64,000 bases of DNA from Maricaulis sp048269565 (GTDB lineage Bacteria; Pseudomonadota; Alphaproteobacteria; Caulobacterales; Maricaulaceae). The stretch is taken from the NCBI RefSeq assembly GCF_048269565.1, contig NZ_JBLXIK010000002.1, forward strand, positions 1 through 64,000, written 5' to 3'. Positions 1-9,545 of this stretch are shown in pieces (the first letter of the stretch is position 1; each line of letters begins with the position of its first letter). A program made the position numbers and the translations under genes. Under the pieces are notes generated by a model that was given only the letters and a program-made list of their open reading frames with translations, was not told where the DNA came from and did not search any database.

Positions 1-228
1 AATGGCTGGAATTATGCCCTCGAAATGGACGGATCAGAGTTCATCTTTGCTCCGGCCGCTGCTGCGGAGCTCAAACTCGCCAACATCGTCTCTCCGGAGC
101 TGACCTTCGACGTGACCTCCGGAATCGGAACCGACTTCGTGCCGAACCTGCACAACACCCCGGCCGAACTGACCGGTTGGGATGCCGGCCTCTTCGACTT
201 CGACCGGATCGATTACGACGCGTTCTGA
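1..228 (+). CDS. C-terminal end of a possible type I secreted protein (partial)
   Basis: The frame is open from the first base and stops at 226-228, so this is the last 75 residues of a longer protein. I recognise no enzyme domain. The tail is acidic and aromatic and ends I-D-Y-D-A-F. The 289-residue protein at 15930 ends F-D-Y-S-L-F, so the two share D-Y-x-x-F at the C-terminus. Type I substrates carry uncleaved C-terminal signals, often with acidic plus hydrophobic terminal residues, and a type I ABC/fusion-protein pair lies at 12620-15662. Secretion by that system is inference. A strong hairpin follows the stop. Confidence 0.55.
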   Translation, partial: NGWNYALEMDGSEFIFAPAAAAELKLANIVSPELTFDVTSGIGTDFVPNLHNTPAELTGWDAGLFDFDRIDYDAF

Positions 229-234
229 TGAATA

Positions 235-273
235 AGGCGTCCAGACACGGGCAATATCCCGGTCTGGACGCCT
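235..273 (+). terminator. Long hairpin after the first gene
   Basis: A perfect 12-bp inverted repeat (AGGCGTCCAGAC / GTCTGGACGCCT) is extended inward by CGGG/CCCG after a bulged A, with a 6-nt loop. It begins 6 nt after the stop codon. There is no clear T-run after it, so it may be a Rho-assisted or RNA-stabilising hairpin instead of a classical intrinsic terminator. Confidence 0.6.
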
Positions 274-361
274 GCTTCAAACTGGACTTAAGTGCGGCGG
301 GGCCTTCGGGCACCCGCCGTTCGCTTGTCTGGCCGCAACCGGCCAGCGAGCGGCGCCATGT

Positions 362-1519
362 ATGGGGGATATGATTTCAATGGCTGCCGCGACCCGACCG
401 CCCCGTGTTCTGCTGGTTCACTATTGGCTTGTCGGAATGCGTGGCGGCGAGAAAGTACTCGAAGCCCTTTGCCGGATGTTTCCGGGCGCGGACATCCTCA
501 CCCATGTCATTGATCACGACAGCCTGTCACCTCGTCTGAATCAACACCGGATCCTGACGACCTCGATCAACCAACTGCCTTGGTCAAAGCAGCTTTACCA
601 GAGCTATCTGCCCTTAATGCCACAGGCGCTCGAGGCCTGTGATCTGGCAGCGTATGACCTTGTCATTTCAAGTGAATCCGGTCCGGCCAAAGGGGTTATA
701 GTACCGCCGGACACGCCTCATTTGTGCTACTGCCACTCACCGATGCGTTATATCTGGGACCAGTATCACACCTACAAGGCATCAGCGGGCGTATTTGCGA
801 GACTGGCAATGCCCTACATCGCCCATCGCCTGCGCCAGTGGGACGTGACAAGCGCCGCGCGCGTCGATCAATTCGTTGCCAATTCAGAACATGTTGCCAA
901 CCGGGTACAAAAATACTGGCGCCGCGAGGCGGCGGTCGTCCACCCGCCCGTCGGGGTTGCGGACTTCGCTCCGGTAACGCCGGATGAACGTGGCGATTAC
1001 TATCTCTGGCTGGGCGAGCTGACGCCCTACAAGCGGCCCGACCTCGCCGTCGAAGCCTTCACCCGATCAGGGCGGCCCCTCAAACTGATCGGTGGCCCTG
1101 ACAAATCGGTCTCCCGGTTGGAAAAGACTGCGGGGAGCAATGTCGAGTTTCTCGGCAAAACGGATTTCGATACCCTCAAACACCATCTGGCACGCTGCAA
1201 GGCCCTGATTTTTCCAGGTGAGGAGGATTTTGGCATCGTCCCTGTCGAAGCCCTGGCATCCGGGAGGCCCGTGATCGGATTCAATCGCGGCGGAATCCGC
1301 GACACGATCTCCGACGGCCGCACCGGCATTCTCTACGATGAAGCAACCGTTGAGGGCCTGAATGCAGCCGTGTCGCGGTTTGAAAACAGTGATCTCGCCA
1401 CGTGCGGCAGCGATGTCTTCACCCGGGCCGCGGCCGACTTTTCCGAAGAGCGGTTCGCCCGGGAGATGTGGTCATTGATCAAAGCCATGCCATTGCCGCA
1501 CGGAGTTGATTGGCAATAA
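362..1519 (+). CDS. GT4-family glycosyltransferase (GT-B fold)
   Basis: A cytoplasmic glycosyltransferase that would add a sugar from a nucleotide-sugar donor to the lipid-linked EPS repeat unit. The N-terminal motif LLVHYWLVGMRGGEK is typical of GT4 enzymes. The donor-site motif EEDFGIVPVEALASG near residues 287-301 carries the conserved E-x7-E. At 385 residues it has the normal length for the family. In-frame ATGs lie at 362, 371 and 380. A GGGGGA at 364-369 would suit 380 best, so the start is uncertain by six codons. Its TAA overlaps the ATG of the flippase gene (TAATG), implying translational coupling. Donor and acceptor cannot be read from sequence. Confidence 0.88.
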   Translation: MGDMISMAAATRPPRVLLVHYWLVGMRGGEKVLEALCRMFPGADILTHVIDHDSLSPRLNQHRILTTSINQLPWSKQLYQSYLPLMPQALEACDLAAYDLVISSESGPAKGVIVPPDTPHLCYCHSPMRYIWDQYHTYKASAGVFARLAMPYIAHRLRQWDVTSAARVDQFVANSEHVANRVQKYWRREAAVVHPPVGVADFAPVTPDERGDYYLWLGELTPYKRPDLAVEAFTRSGRPLKLIGGPDKSVSRLEKTAGSNVEFLGKTDFDTLKHHLARCKALIFPGEEDFGIVPVEALASGRPVIGFNRGGIRDTISDGRTGILYDEATVEGLNAAVSRFENSDLATCGSDVFTRAAADFSEERFAREMWSLIKAMPLPHGVDWQ

Positions 1520-2820
1520 TGTTGCTACATGGTTCAAGATCTGTGCTCGCCCGCATTCGCGCCCAACCGGTGCTGGTCGGGCGAACCGTGCTTGTGCTCC
1601 TCATCAAGCTGGGCGCTGCGGCCCTTTCCTACGTCATGTTCGTCGCGATTGCCCGGTCACTGGACGCCGGAGCATTCGGTGTTTTCGGCGTGGCATTTTC
1701 CACCGCAACACTGGGCGCTGTCGTCATCGGATTTGGCCAGAAAGCCTACATATTGCGACGCGCGCCGGTCTTGCTGGCGGCACACAAGCCCGCTGCCGTC
1801 GCGGCCCTGAACCTGCGCGCACTGGTGGTTTTTGCCGTGCTGACGCTGGCAATGGCGGGCCTCGGTCCTCTCGTCACAACAATTGATGCCATCGCGCCGT
1901 CAACAAGCCTGTGGCTGTGGGTCACCGGCGCGGCCGGCCTGTTCGCGCTCGCCGATTATCAGCAGAGCGCCGCGCGATCGGCCGGAGTCTTTTTTCGCGC
2001 CCTGACACCGCGGGATATCATCTGGCGGATGATGGTGATCGCCTTTGCGGCCGCAGGAGCCGGCGCACCCTGGATGTCGGTCAACAACCTGTTTGCCGCT
2101 CTGGTGGTATCACTGGCTGGCCTGCTCTTGCTGCAACTGGCACTGCTCACGCCGCTGCAGCCCCGCTTCGCGCCCCTTGAGGCCGAGGACCGCAACCGCG
2201 CCTGGCTCGCCGCGTCATCGGGATTGTGGGGCGTCGCCATCGTGCAAGCCCTGATCCCCAACCTGTCTGTTCTTGCGGCGGGGCTCATCCTTGATGTCGA
2301 TACGGCTGGCCGCTTCTTCGCGGCTTTGCGCACCGCCATGCTGCTGCAAATTTTCCAGATGGCCGCAAACCTTGTCATCGCGCCGTCCATTTCACGCCTG
2401 AAGGCCGAGAATGAGCTGGGGCGCCTTCAAAAGGAGAGCCGCCTGATCACGCTGCTGGCGGCATTTCCTCTGTTCGCGCTCTTGCTGGTGTTCGCGCTGG
2501 CTGGCGGATGGGTCATGTCCATTTTCGGAGCAGGACATGCTGACTCCGGCCCGATCCTGCTGATCCTTGCGCTGGGCTTTGCGGTGAATGCGCTGTGCGG
2601 GCCGACGGCGCAGATGATGGAATCCCTCCACGATGAGCGCATGCTGTTTGTCATTCTGACAGCTTCTGCGCTGCTCTCGACATTGTTGATATTCAGCCTC
2701 GGACACGCCTTCGGTGTCATCGGCGTCGCCACGGCCGTCTCACTGCACAGCGTGTTCTGGAATCTCGCGGCCTATATCCGAATCTGGCGACGGCATGGCA
2801 TTCGCGTGGGGATGATCTGA
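1519..2820 (+). CDS. Wzx-like polysaccharide flippase (MATE/MOP superfamily)
   Basis: A 433-residue, almost entirely hydrophobic protein with about 12 predicted membrane segments, in the manner of Wzx/RfbX polysaccharide biosynthesis proteins that flip undecaprenyl-linked repeat units across the inner membrane. The segment ending YVMFVAIARSLDAGAFG is typical of the first helices of the MOP fold. I chose the ATG at 1519, which overlaps the upstream TAA by one base, over a TTG nine bases earlier. The flanking glycosyltransferase, Wzy-like and Wzc-like genes support the Wzx role. Confidence 0.8.
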   Translation: MLLHGSRSVLARIRAQPVLVGRTVLVLLIKLGAAALSYVMFVAIARSLDAGAFGVFGVAFSTATLGAVVIGFGQKAYILRRAPVLLAAHKPAAVAALNLRALVVFAVLTLAMAGLGPLVTTIDAIAPSTSLWLWVTGAAGLFALADYQQSAARSAGVFFRALTPRDIIWRMMVIAFAAAGAGAPWMSVNNLFAALVVSLAGLLLLQLALLTPLQPRFAPLEAEDRNRAWLAASSGLWGVAIVQALIPNLSVLAAGLILDVDTAGRFFAALRTAMLLQIFQMAANLVIAPSISRLKAENELGRLQKESRLITLLAAFPLFALLLVFALAGGWVMSIFGAGHADSGPILLILALGFAVNALCGPTAQMMESLHDERMLFVILTASALLSTLLIFSLGHAFGVIGVATAVSLHSVFWNLAAYIRIWRRHGIRVGMI

Positions 2821-2832
2821 CCGGATGAGACA

Positions 2833-3696
2833 ATGAAGCCCAACTTTCTCTATCTCGGCGGTGACAAGTGCGGTTCGACCTGGCTGCACCGGATTCTGTC
2901 CCTGCATCCGGATGTGGCGTTGCCCGGATCCAAGGAACTTTTCTTCTTTGACCGTTACTTTCAGCGCGGCACGGACTGGTACATGCGCCAGTTCGACGGG
3001 TTGGCGGCACCGCGGGTGGGGGAGATCTGCCATGACTATCTCTACAGCCCGCCAGCCCTCGAGCGTATTGCCGATTTTTTCGACGACGATGCGGTGTTTC
3101 TGATCGTGCTGCGAAACCCCTGGGTGCGAATGATCTCGCATCACCGCTATCTGCAGCGGATCGGAAAGACCGCCCTACCGCTCGACGGCGCGATCGACAG
3201 CCACGCCGGGCTCACCGCCCACAGCCTCTATCTTCAACCGGTCCGGCAAGCCATCAAGCTGCTGGGTCGTGAGCGGATCCGGTTCTTGAAATACGAGGAT
3301 CTCGCCAGCGACCCGAGCGGGTTTGGCCGGCAGCTTTCCGACGCCTTGGGTATAGGGTTCGAACCGGAGCTTCCCTATGCCGAACGGGTGCTGGAGGGCA
3401 GCTCAGCGCGATCCGGCCAGGTCGTTCGCGTCTTGCGCGCTGCCGGCTGGCGCTTGCGTGAACTCGGCCTCCAGAATCTCGTGAGCTCGGTCAAGTCCAA
3501 TCCGTTGGTAAACCGGGCCCTGTTCCAGCGTCAGACCGCACGCAGTTCGCCCCAGGATGCTGGATCGACACCACAGATGGCAGAATTGGTGCAGCGGTTT
3601 CACGAACAGTCTTTCGGACTGGAGGACGCCTGCGGTCTGGATCTGTCGGATTGGCGCGAGATCCTGGACCAGCTGCCAACCTCACAGGTTCAGTAA
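2833..3696 (+). CDS. Sulfotransferase family protein in the EPS locus
   Basis: A 287-residue PAPS-dependent sulfotransferase. The 5'-phosphosulfate loop is GGDKCGSTWL near residues 9-18. The 3'-phosphate-binding strand-helix is VLRNPWVRMISHHR near residues 93-106. These are the two PAPS-binding signatures of the family. It starts 12 bp after the flippase gene, in the same operon, so a sugar or lipid-linked EPS intermediate is the likely acceptor (inference). The C-terminal part is rich in S and Q and is less conserved-looking. A protein or small-molecule acceptor cannot be excluded. Confidence 0.82.
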   Translation: MKPNFLYLGGDKCGSTWLHRILSLHPDVALPGSKELFFFDRYFQRGTDWYMRQFDGLAAPRVGEICHDYLYSPPALERIADFFDDDAVFLIVLRNPWVRMISHHRYLQRIGKTALPLDGAIDSHAGLTAHSLYLQPVRQAIKLLGRERIRFLKYEDLASDPSGFGRQLSDALGIGFEPELPYAERVLEGSSARSGQVVRVLRAAGWRLRELGLQNLVSSVKSNPLVNRALFQRQTARSSPQDAGSTPQMAELVQRFHEQSFGLEDACGLDLSDWREILDQLPTSQVQ

Positions 3697-3892
3697 ATCG
3701 CGTCCCCGACACACATGATCGCTGGATGCGAATGACCCAGCTTCACGATCCCAAGGCTCGCCCGATGCCGATCGGGCCGCTGAGCCCCCGGACCGGTGCG
3801 GGAGTGACGAGGCCAGCCGTCATGTGCCGAGATAGACTTAATGGGTAATTTACACGGGCCGATTAGACCGTGTCCTCGTCAGGGGTCAGCGC

Positions 3893-5137
3893 ATGCGAAG
3901 GGGGCGGAAGCGACAGGCTATGGTGGCAGACACCCCGTTTCATCCCGTAATCGCCGCTGTGATGTACAGCCCCAATCTTGGCGATGGCGCGATCGCAGCC
4001 TGTATCGACCATGCAATCCGCCAGCAACTTCCCGGCGTCAAACCCGGCTGGCTCGATCTCGCCGGACGAACGGAATTTCCCCGGCAGCCCTCGAAGGGCA
4101 GACAGGCGGCCATAACGCTGATGGCAAGTCTGCCATCGCCAGTCGATCAACTGATTGGCGAGCAGATAATCCGCCATCAGGCCCGGTCACGGCTGGAACC
4201 GCTTCTCGCCCGGACCTTGCCCTCAACCAGCGCACTCATGCTGGGTGGCGGTCAGCTACTGTCTGATGTGCATATGAATTTCCCTGTCAAACTCGCTGCC
4301 CTGGGCACCGGGGCGGCGCAATGGGACATTCCGGTAGTGATCCATGGTGTCGGCGTGACCGAGACTTGGCACCCGCGCGCCACCGCATTGTTTCTTAAAC
4401 TGCTTGGCAACCGGAAACTGGTCTCGGTCTGTGTTCGTGATCGGGCCTCGCACGAAAACCTTTTGCGTCATGCCGGCGATGAATTCGCGCCGCGCGGGCG
4501 GCTGGACCTACGCATTGCGCCGGACCCGGCCTTGCTGGCCCCGGATGCCTTTGACCTCCAGATATCCGACGCGGCAACCGGGCGCATCGGGCTCGGTATC
4601 ACGCACCCGTCCGCGCTGCAGGCCCACGGGGAAGGCGCCGCGCCGTCAGGACATAATGCCATCAGCAACGTCGCGGCACTTGCTTCCAATCTCACTGCAA
4701 ACGGGTTCCGCCCGGTCCTGTTCACAAATGGCGCCTTTGAGGATGAAGCCTTTTTGGCGAGACTCGTCGCATCAAAAACGTTCGCAGCCTTCAAATCGGG
4801 GGTTGAGGTCGCGCCGCGCGCATCCTCGCCAGCTGGACTGGCCCGTCTGATTGCCGGTTTCGACGGCGTGATTGCGCATCGGCTGCATGCGAATATTCTC
4901 TCCTTCGCGCTGGGTGGCGTACCGGTCGGTCTGGCGTGGGATGCCAAGATGCGTGGCTTTTTCGATCTCATCGACGAGGCTGGTCTGTTGCAGACCTCGG
5001 CCTGCCCGGACCCGGCTCAGGCGGTCGCAAGTTTGCAGGACGGGTTGAAACGGCGCGCCGAAATGAGACAGCGTGCCCGCGAACTATCTGTGGCCGCCCG
5101 GGCGGGCGTGCTGGAGAGTCTGGATCGTGTGTGCTAG
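3893..5137 (+). CDS. Polysaccharide pyruvyl transferase family protein
   Basis: A 414-residue member of the CsaB/WcaK-like pyruvyl transferase family, which forms pyruvate ketals on sugars from phosphoenolpyruvate. Visible family signatures are MYSPNLGDGAI near residues 24-34, MLGGGQLLSD near 117-126, PVVIHGVGV, and the C-terminal HRLHANILSFALGGVPVG block. AGGGG at 3881-3885 sits 7 nt before the ATG at 3893. A second in-frame ATG lies at 3920 (MVADTPF) and could be the true start. A 196-bp gap separates it from the sulfotransferase gene, so it may have its own promoter. Pyruvylation adds negative charge to the polymer. Confidence 0.82.
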   Translation: MRRGRKRQAMVADTPFHPVIAAVMYSPNLGDGAIAACIDHAIRQQLPGVKPGWLDLAGRTEFPRQPSKGRQAAITLMASLPSPVDQLIGEQIIRHQARSRLEPLLARTLPSTSALMLGGGQLLSDVHMNFPVKLAALGTGAAQWDIPVVIHGVGVTETWHPRATALFLKLLGNRKLVSVCVRDRASHENLLRHAGDEFAPRGRLDLRIAPDPALLAPDAFDLQISDAATGRIGLGITHPSALQAHGEGAAPSGHNAISNVAALASNLTANGFRPVLFTNGAFEDEAFLARLVASKTFAAFKSGVEVAPRASSPAGLARLIAGFDGVIAHRLHANILSFALGGVPVGLAWDAKMRGFFDLIDEAGLLQTSACPDPAQAVASLQDGLKRRAEMRQRARELSVAARAGVLESLDRVC

Positions 5138-5187
5138 CCAAACGAGATACTAGGCGGCACCAACGTGCCATTTCGGGAGACGCAGAA

Positions 5188-5766
5188 ATGCAACTGACAT
5201 CTCTATTCCGCTTGATTTCTGTCCTCAGTGTCCTGGTCATCTGCGCCTGCGCCTCAACGTCCGCAGGGCCGATCTCCGGTGACACCGCCGAGAGCATGAT
5301 CGACTCCGTCGAATACCGCCTCGGTGCTGGCGACCAGCTTCGCATCATCGTGTTCGGCGAAGAGGACCTGTCGGGCGAGTTTGTCGTCGATGGCCGCGGG
5401 ACGGTTTCCCTGCCCCTGATCGGGGAAATCGATGCGGGAGGCTTGACCGCGCGTGAATTCCAGCAGGCCTTCGCGGATGAGCTTCGCAATGGCTATCTGA
5501 ACGATCCGCGGGTCAGCGTCGAAGTGATCAATTTCCGCCCCTATTACATTCTGGGCGAGGTCGAGGCCGCAGGCGAGTATCCGTTTTCTGACGGGCTGAC
5601 CGTGATGAATGCCGTGGCGACGGCCGGCGGCTTCACCTATCGCGCCAATCGCCGGGTCGTCTTCATCCGCCGCGCTGGCAGCGACCGGGAGATCGAAGTC
5701 CCGCTTCTCGCCGTTACCGAGGTGCAACCCGGCGATACGATCCGTATCGGCGAGCGCTTCTTCTAG
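5188..5766 (+). CDS. Wza/GumB-like polysaccharide export lipoprotein
   Basis: A 192-residue outer-membrane/periplasmic polysaccharide export protein. The N-terminus is a lipoprotein-type signal (hydrophobic stretch then VICACAST, cleavage before the second Cys). Then comes a Poly_export domain beginning YRLGAGDQLRIIVFGEEDL, and one SLBB-like domain from about YYILGEVEAAGEYPF. It is short, closer to GumB/ExoF-size proteins than to 380-residue Wza. GGGAG at 5175-5179 precedes the ATG at 5188. It would form the exit pore for the polymer together with the Wzc-like kinase at 9546. Confidence 0.88.
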   Translation: MQLTSLFRLISVLSVLVICACASTSAGPISGDTAESMIDSVEYRLGAGDQLRIIVFGEEDLSGEFVVDGRGTVSLPLIGEIDAGGLTAREFQQAFADELRNGYLNDPRVSVEVINFRPYYILGEVEAAGEYPFSDGLTVMNAVATAGGFTYRANRRVVFIRRAGSDREIEVPLLAVTEVQPGDTIRIGERFF

Positions 5767-5785
5767 GCGATCCGGTCGAGGGGAT

Positions 5786-7585
5786 GTGGTCATCCTGCTG
5801 TCTGCCTATTTCTCCCTCGGCCTGATCTGGCTGGCCGCCTTTGCCGCGCTGGGCGCCGATGGCGAAATGGCGAGCTATCTGTTTGGCGCACCGCTGCTGC
5901 TGATTGGCGCCTGGATTGGCTGGCGTGATCGTGAGATCGGCACCGGCGCGGTCGCCCTGCTCGCCCTGTTTGCGCTGTTCGTGGGCATCGCGGTGATACA
6001 GGGACGCTGGTCCAGCGGTGCGCCAGAATTCATCGTGCTCGGCGCCTGTATTGGCGTTTTTCTCAGCGCACGGGCCTTCGCCCGGCGCCAGCCAAACCCC
6101 TCCCATATTTCGACACTCCTGCTGTGGTTCTTCCTGCTGGCCGCGACGGTGTCCTTCCTGGATCATGTCTGGGCGCCGGACCGCATATTCGTGTTCGAGC
6201 GACCGTTTCATCTCGGCCGGCTGTCCTCGCCCTTCCTGTCCGCGAATACTGCCGCCAGCTTCTTCGGGATCGGTGTCATCCTGACCATTGGCAGGATCAT
6301 CCGGGTCTCGACTCGCTATGCCGGCGAAAACAAGTCGAGGCGCCTGATCCTGCCGATTGTGACCTTGCTTCTTTGCCTCACCTGTCTGGTTCTGACAGCT
6401 TCGCGAGCCGGGATATTGCTGGCCGGCGGCGCGTCGGCGGCGCTGCTCTGCTGGGAGCTGGTGCATCGCTTCCGGCGCGGGGAGCGTCAATCGCTCTGGA
6501 TGCTGGCCGGCGCCGGCCTCGGACTGGCCGCCGCGGCCGGCTATATTGCCCTGATCTCCGGCGAAACACTCGGAGGCCGCCTTGGCGATGGCGTCGATGG
6601 TATCGAGACGCGAACCGAATTGTGGACCGCCTATGCCGGCGCCATTCGCGACCAGCTCTGGTTCGGGGCCGGGCCGGGAGGGTTTGAATATGTAAACGCG
6701 ATTTCAGCCGATGCCCGCAATGCGTCGACTCTCGTGTTCCAGCGCGCCGCGCACAATGTCGTGCTGCAATGGCTGGTCCAGACCGGCCTGGTGGGCCTGG
6801 CCGGTCTGGGCTGCTTCTGGATCGGGACGGGTCGCAGGGTGTCAAATGGCCTGCGCCGGGCCGGTCAGTCACGCTGGTTCATCAGGGCGCTGGTGTGCGT
6901 CGGCCTCTTCGTGTTCGCCCACAGCCTCGTTGATTATGGACTGGAAATCCCCGCCATGGCCTGGTTGGTCGCCTGGCTGACCGGTCTGGCCTGCGGCCTG
7001 TCCCCGGTTCGGGCCGGGTCCGGCACCCGCCTGGTCCGGATTGCCGTTGCCAGCGGAATGATATTGCTGGCGGGGTGGGCCCTGCTTGGCCTGAAGGACA
7101 TGCTGACGGCCACAAGTGTGCGCACCGCCTCCGGCGCTACCGCTCAGGCGATCCTGGCGGCCCCCGTCCCCGAACATGCCAGCCTTCCCGTGGCGCGGGC
7201 GCATTCGGATCTCGCGCTGCGCTCCACCCCGGCCCATCCACAACATGCACGCGAGGCACTTGAGCGGGCGCTCAACCTGGAGCCTCGTGATGGCCGGGCC
7301 GAAGCGCGGCTCGCTTACGCGCTGCTCCTGTCCGGCGAAAGTCGGGCCGCAGCGAGCCATCTTGGCCGGAGCTATCAGCTCTGGCCCTATGCCCATCCCG
7401 ATTTCCGTACCTGGCGGCTTGATCTGGCTGCGGCGCTCTGGAACCGGCTGCCAGAGCGGGAGCGCACCGCAGCCCTTCACGAGCTGCGGCAGGTGCGTCC
7501 GGAATGGCGCGGGCCCTGGCTGGCCCAGACTCACGCCTGCGAACTCGGCGAAAGCCCGGCCTGCATCGGTCTCTCCAGCGATTGA
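5786..7585 (+). CDS. O-antigen ligase / Wzy-like polymerase
   Basis: A 599-residue inner-membrane protein with about 10-12 hydrophobic segments and a large periplasmic loop, typical of the Wzy_C/O-antigen ligase family. After the membrane region the C-terminus has TPR-like helices (ALERALNLEPRDGRAEARLAYA). The GTG at 5786 is chosen because GAGGGG lies just upstream and membrane character begins at once. The longer open frame back to 5609 overlaps the export gene and reads as low-complexity Arg/Ser. It probably polymerises flipped EPS repeat units. A ligase function cannot be excluded. Confidence 0.83.
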   Translation: MVILLSAYFSLGLIWLAAFAALGADGEMASYLFGAPLLLIGAWIGWRDREIGTGAVALLALFALFVGIAVIQGRWSSGAPEFIVLGACIGVFLSARAFARRQPNPSHISTLLLWFFLLAATVSFLDHVWAPDRIFVFERPFHLGRLSSPFLSANTAASFFGIGVILTIGRIIRVSTRYAGENKSRRLILPIVTLLLCLTCLVLTASRAGILLAGGASAALLCWELVHRFRRGERQSLWMLAGAGLGLAAAAGYIALISGETLGGRLGDGVDGIETRTELWTAYAGAIRDQLWFGAGPGGFEYVNAISADARNASTLVFQRAAHNVVLQWLVQTGLVGLAGLGCFWIGTGRRVSNGLRRAGQSRWFIRALVCVGLFVFAHSLVDYGLEIPAMAWLVAWLTGLACGLSPVRAGSGTRLVRIAVASGMILLAGWALLGLKDMLTATSVRTASGATAQAILAAPVPEHASLPVARAHSDLALRSTPAHPQHAREALERALNLEPRDGRAEARLAYALLLSGESRAAASHLGRSYQLWPYAHPDFRTWRLDLAAALWNRLPERERTAALHELRQVRPEWRGPWLAQTHACELGESPACIGLSSD

Positions 7586-7691
7586 CGTCGATTCCACCTC
7601 GACTCTGCAACGTCAACTCCCTAAGCTTGCATTAGTTCAGACAGCGCGTTTGCTTTACTCCAATGGGGTCGTGCTGTAACTTGCACCTAGG

Positions 7692-8165
7692 ATGAGTGGG
7701 GGCTCGGGTTCCGTGAGAAAATTACGTTCTGTGTTTGCTGTAACCGTCTTGGCCGGTGCCCTTCTCGGCGCTCCAGCCCAGGCATGGCTGCAAGATACAA
7801 TCGCGAGCGGCGAAGTGACCGCACCATCACCTGAAGCACGGGCATTGGCGGATCAACTGCTCGCCGTCCTGGCGGCAACCGGAGCGGATGCTGATGCGAC
7901 AGCCCTTGAGGTTGCATTGATCAACGCCTTGATTTCCGCGGACCAGAACGCGGACATTGAGGCGGAGGCCCTGCGCCTCGTGAGTGCCGAAACCGGAAAT
8001 GACACCTTTCGCGCCGCTGCGGATGCTGTGCTGGCACGCCTGCCTGATACAGAGGTGGGCTTTGTGGCGACCGCAGAATTCACAGGCGGTCTGCCGGCTG
8101 GCGTCGGTGAGCTGGTCCTGCCGGGGACCCCGCCTGAAACGCGCGGCGGCGGCTCGGACTACTAA
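7692..8165 (+). CDS. Small secreted protein of unknown function
   Basis: A 157-residue protein with an N-terminal signal peptide (RKLRSVFAVTVLAGALLG, cleavage near APAQA-W). The body is Ala/Asp/Glu-rich and probably helical. The C-terminal tail is Gly/Pro-rich and ends GGGSDY. I do not recognise the family. A GTG at 7713 just before the signal peptide is an alternative start. It sits between the polymerase and the outer-membrane barrel gene, with 42 bp to the latter, so it likely shares their transcript and acts in the periplasm during EPS export. Confidence 0.7.
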   Translation: MSGGSGSVRKLRSVFAVTVLAGALLGAPAQAWLQDTIASGEVTAPSPEARALADQLLAVLAATGADADATALEVALINALISADQNADIEAEALRLVSAETGNDTFRAAADAVLARLPDTEVGFVATAEFTGGLPAGVGELVLPGTPPETRGGGSDY

Positions 8166-8207
8166 GAGACAATTGCACGGCACCAGTGCCGGCAGGTGGG
8201 GGACGAC

Positions 8208-9479
8208 ATGCGGGGAACACCAATCCTGATAGCGGCGCTGGCCATTCTGCCGACGTTGGCTGGCGGTGCCGCCTGGGGGCAAAACCAGGGCGAGTACTTC
8301 CAGCGCGACCGGAATACGTCGGTTCTGGAGCGGCCGCGTAACGAATTCATCGCGCCTCCTGCCCAGCATGGCGCCTTTTTCGTAAAGGCTGAAGCCGAGC
8401 TCGGCGTCGCCGTCGACAACAATATCTATGCGACCACGACCAATACCGAATCCGATGTCGTGGCATCATTCCAGCCCTCTTTTGAAGCGGAAAGCACCTG
8501 GTCACGCCACGCGATGTCAGCCAGTGCCTCTGCGGTCCGCCGCCAGTATCTCGATTTCACATCGGAAAGTGTCTGGAACGCCGAGGTTGGCGTTGCAGGC
8601 CGTGTTGATATTCAGCGTGGCGTCTTCCTTGACGGCGACGCCTCGATGGCGATGTTGACCGAGAACCGTTCGAGCGCCGGCGCCGCACTCCTGGCCGCCG
8701 AACCGATCGAATATGACACCGCCCAAGTGTCCGGTGGCGCGACCTACACCACGGGACGCGTGAGAATGAACGCTGCCGTCAGCGCCGAGAGTTATGACTT
8801 CGATGACGCCAGCCTCACGACCGGCGGCATCGCGGATCAGGACTTCCGCGATTACACTGAAACGGCGATCAGCGCCCGGATTGATGCGGCCGCAAGCCCC
8901 GCTGTGGCGGTCTTCGCGCGCGCCTCCAAGAACCAGCGGGATTACGATGCCCCTGCCGCCGGCAACCCCAATCGCGACTCTGACGGTTATGTCGTGGAAT
9001 TGGGCGTTGATTTCGACATCGGCGGCACTGCGCGCGGCACCGTTGCCGCAGGGGTGCTCAAACAATCCTATGACGACGCGACCTTCGCCGACATCGATGG
9101 CACAAGTGTCAACGCCCTGGTCGAATGGTTCCCGACCGAGCTGACAACGATTGAGCTCTCCGCGACCCGCGCACCACGCGAGTCCGCCATCACCACCAGC
9201 GCTGGCTATACTGAAACCCAGATTTCGGGTCGGGTGGATCATGAGCTGTTGCGCAATCTGATCCTGTCGGCACGGGCCTCATTTGGCGATGACGAGTATT
9301 CCGACATCGACCGCACCGATGAGCGCTTCGAGGCGATGGCCTCGGCCTCTTGGCTGATGAACCGACGGGTTGGCCTGCAGGCATCCTTCACCCACCTCGA
9401 TGTGGAGTCGACAGGTGCGGCGGCGCGTGGGGATTTCGACAATAATATTGTCCGGATTTCTGTCAGCCTGCGCATGTAG
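8208..9479 (+). CDS. Outer-membrane beta-barrel protein of the EPS locus
   Basis: A 423-residue protein with a signal peptide (MRGTPILIAALAILPTLAGG... cleaved near AWGQ). Alternating amphipathic strands rich in Tyr, Asp and Ala run to a final IVRISVSLRM. It resembles the BBP2-type barrel family often coded beside polysaccharide export genes. The ATG at 8208 is preferred over the GTG at 8196 because an AGGTGGGGG ribosome site lies 5-6 nt upstream of it. A likely role is an outer-membrane channel or anchor for the polymer (inference). Confidence 0.75.
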   Translation: MRGTPILIAALAILPTLAGGAAWGQNQGEYFQRDRNTSVLERPRNEFIAPPAQHGAFFVKAEAELGVAVDNNIYATTTNTESDVVASFQPSFEAESTWSRHAMSASASAVRRQYLDFTSESVWNAEVGVAGRVDIQRGVFLDGDASMAMLTENRSSAGAALLAAEPIEYDTAQVSGGATYTTGRVRMNAAVSAESYDFDDASLTTGGIADQDFRDYTETAISARIDAAASPAVAVFARASKNQRDYDAPAAGNPNRDSDGYVVELGVDFDIGGTARGTVAAGVLKQSYDDATFADIDGTSVNALVEWFPTELTTIELSATRAPRESAITTSAGYTETQISGRVDHELLRNLILSARASFGDDEYSDIDRTDERFEAMASASWLMNRRVGLQASFTHLDVESTGAAARGDFDNNIVRISVSLRM

Positions 9480-9486
9480 TTCCTCA

Positions 9487-9504
9487 ACGAATGGCCTCAT
9501 TCGT
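9487..9504 (+). terminator. Short hairpin after the barrel gene
   Basis: Perfect 7-bp arms ACGAATG and CATTCGT around a GCCT loop lie 7 nt after the stop codon. There is no T-run. It is a candidate for an mRNA 3' end or an attenuating hairpin before the kinase gene. Confidence 0.35.
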
Positions 9505-9545
9505 GCATGTGAAATTACAAAACCCGCACATGACGAAGGTGCCAC

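Noticed and set aside
5609..5785. N-terminal extension of the polymerase gene
   Set aside because: Overlaps the export lipoprotein gene out of frame, is low-complexity Ser/Arg, and a GTG with a good ribosome site exists at 5786.
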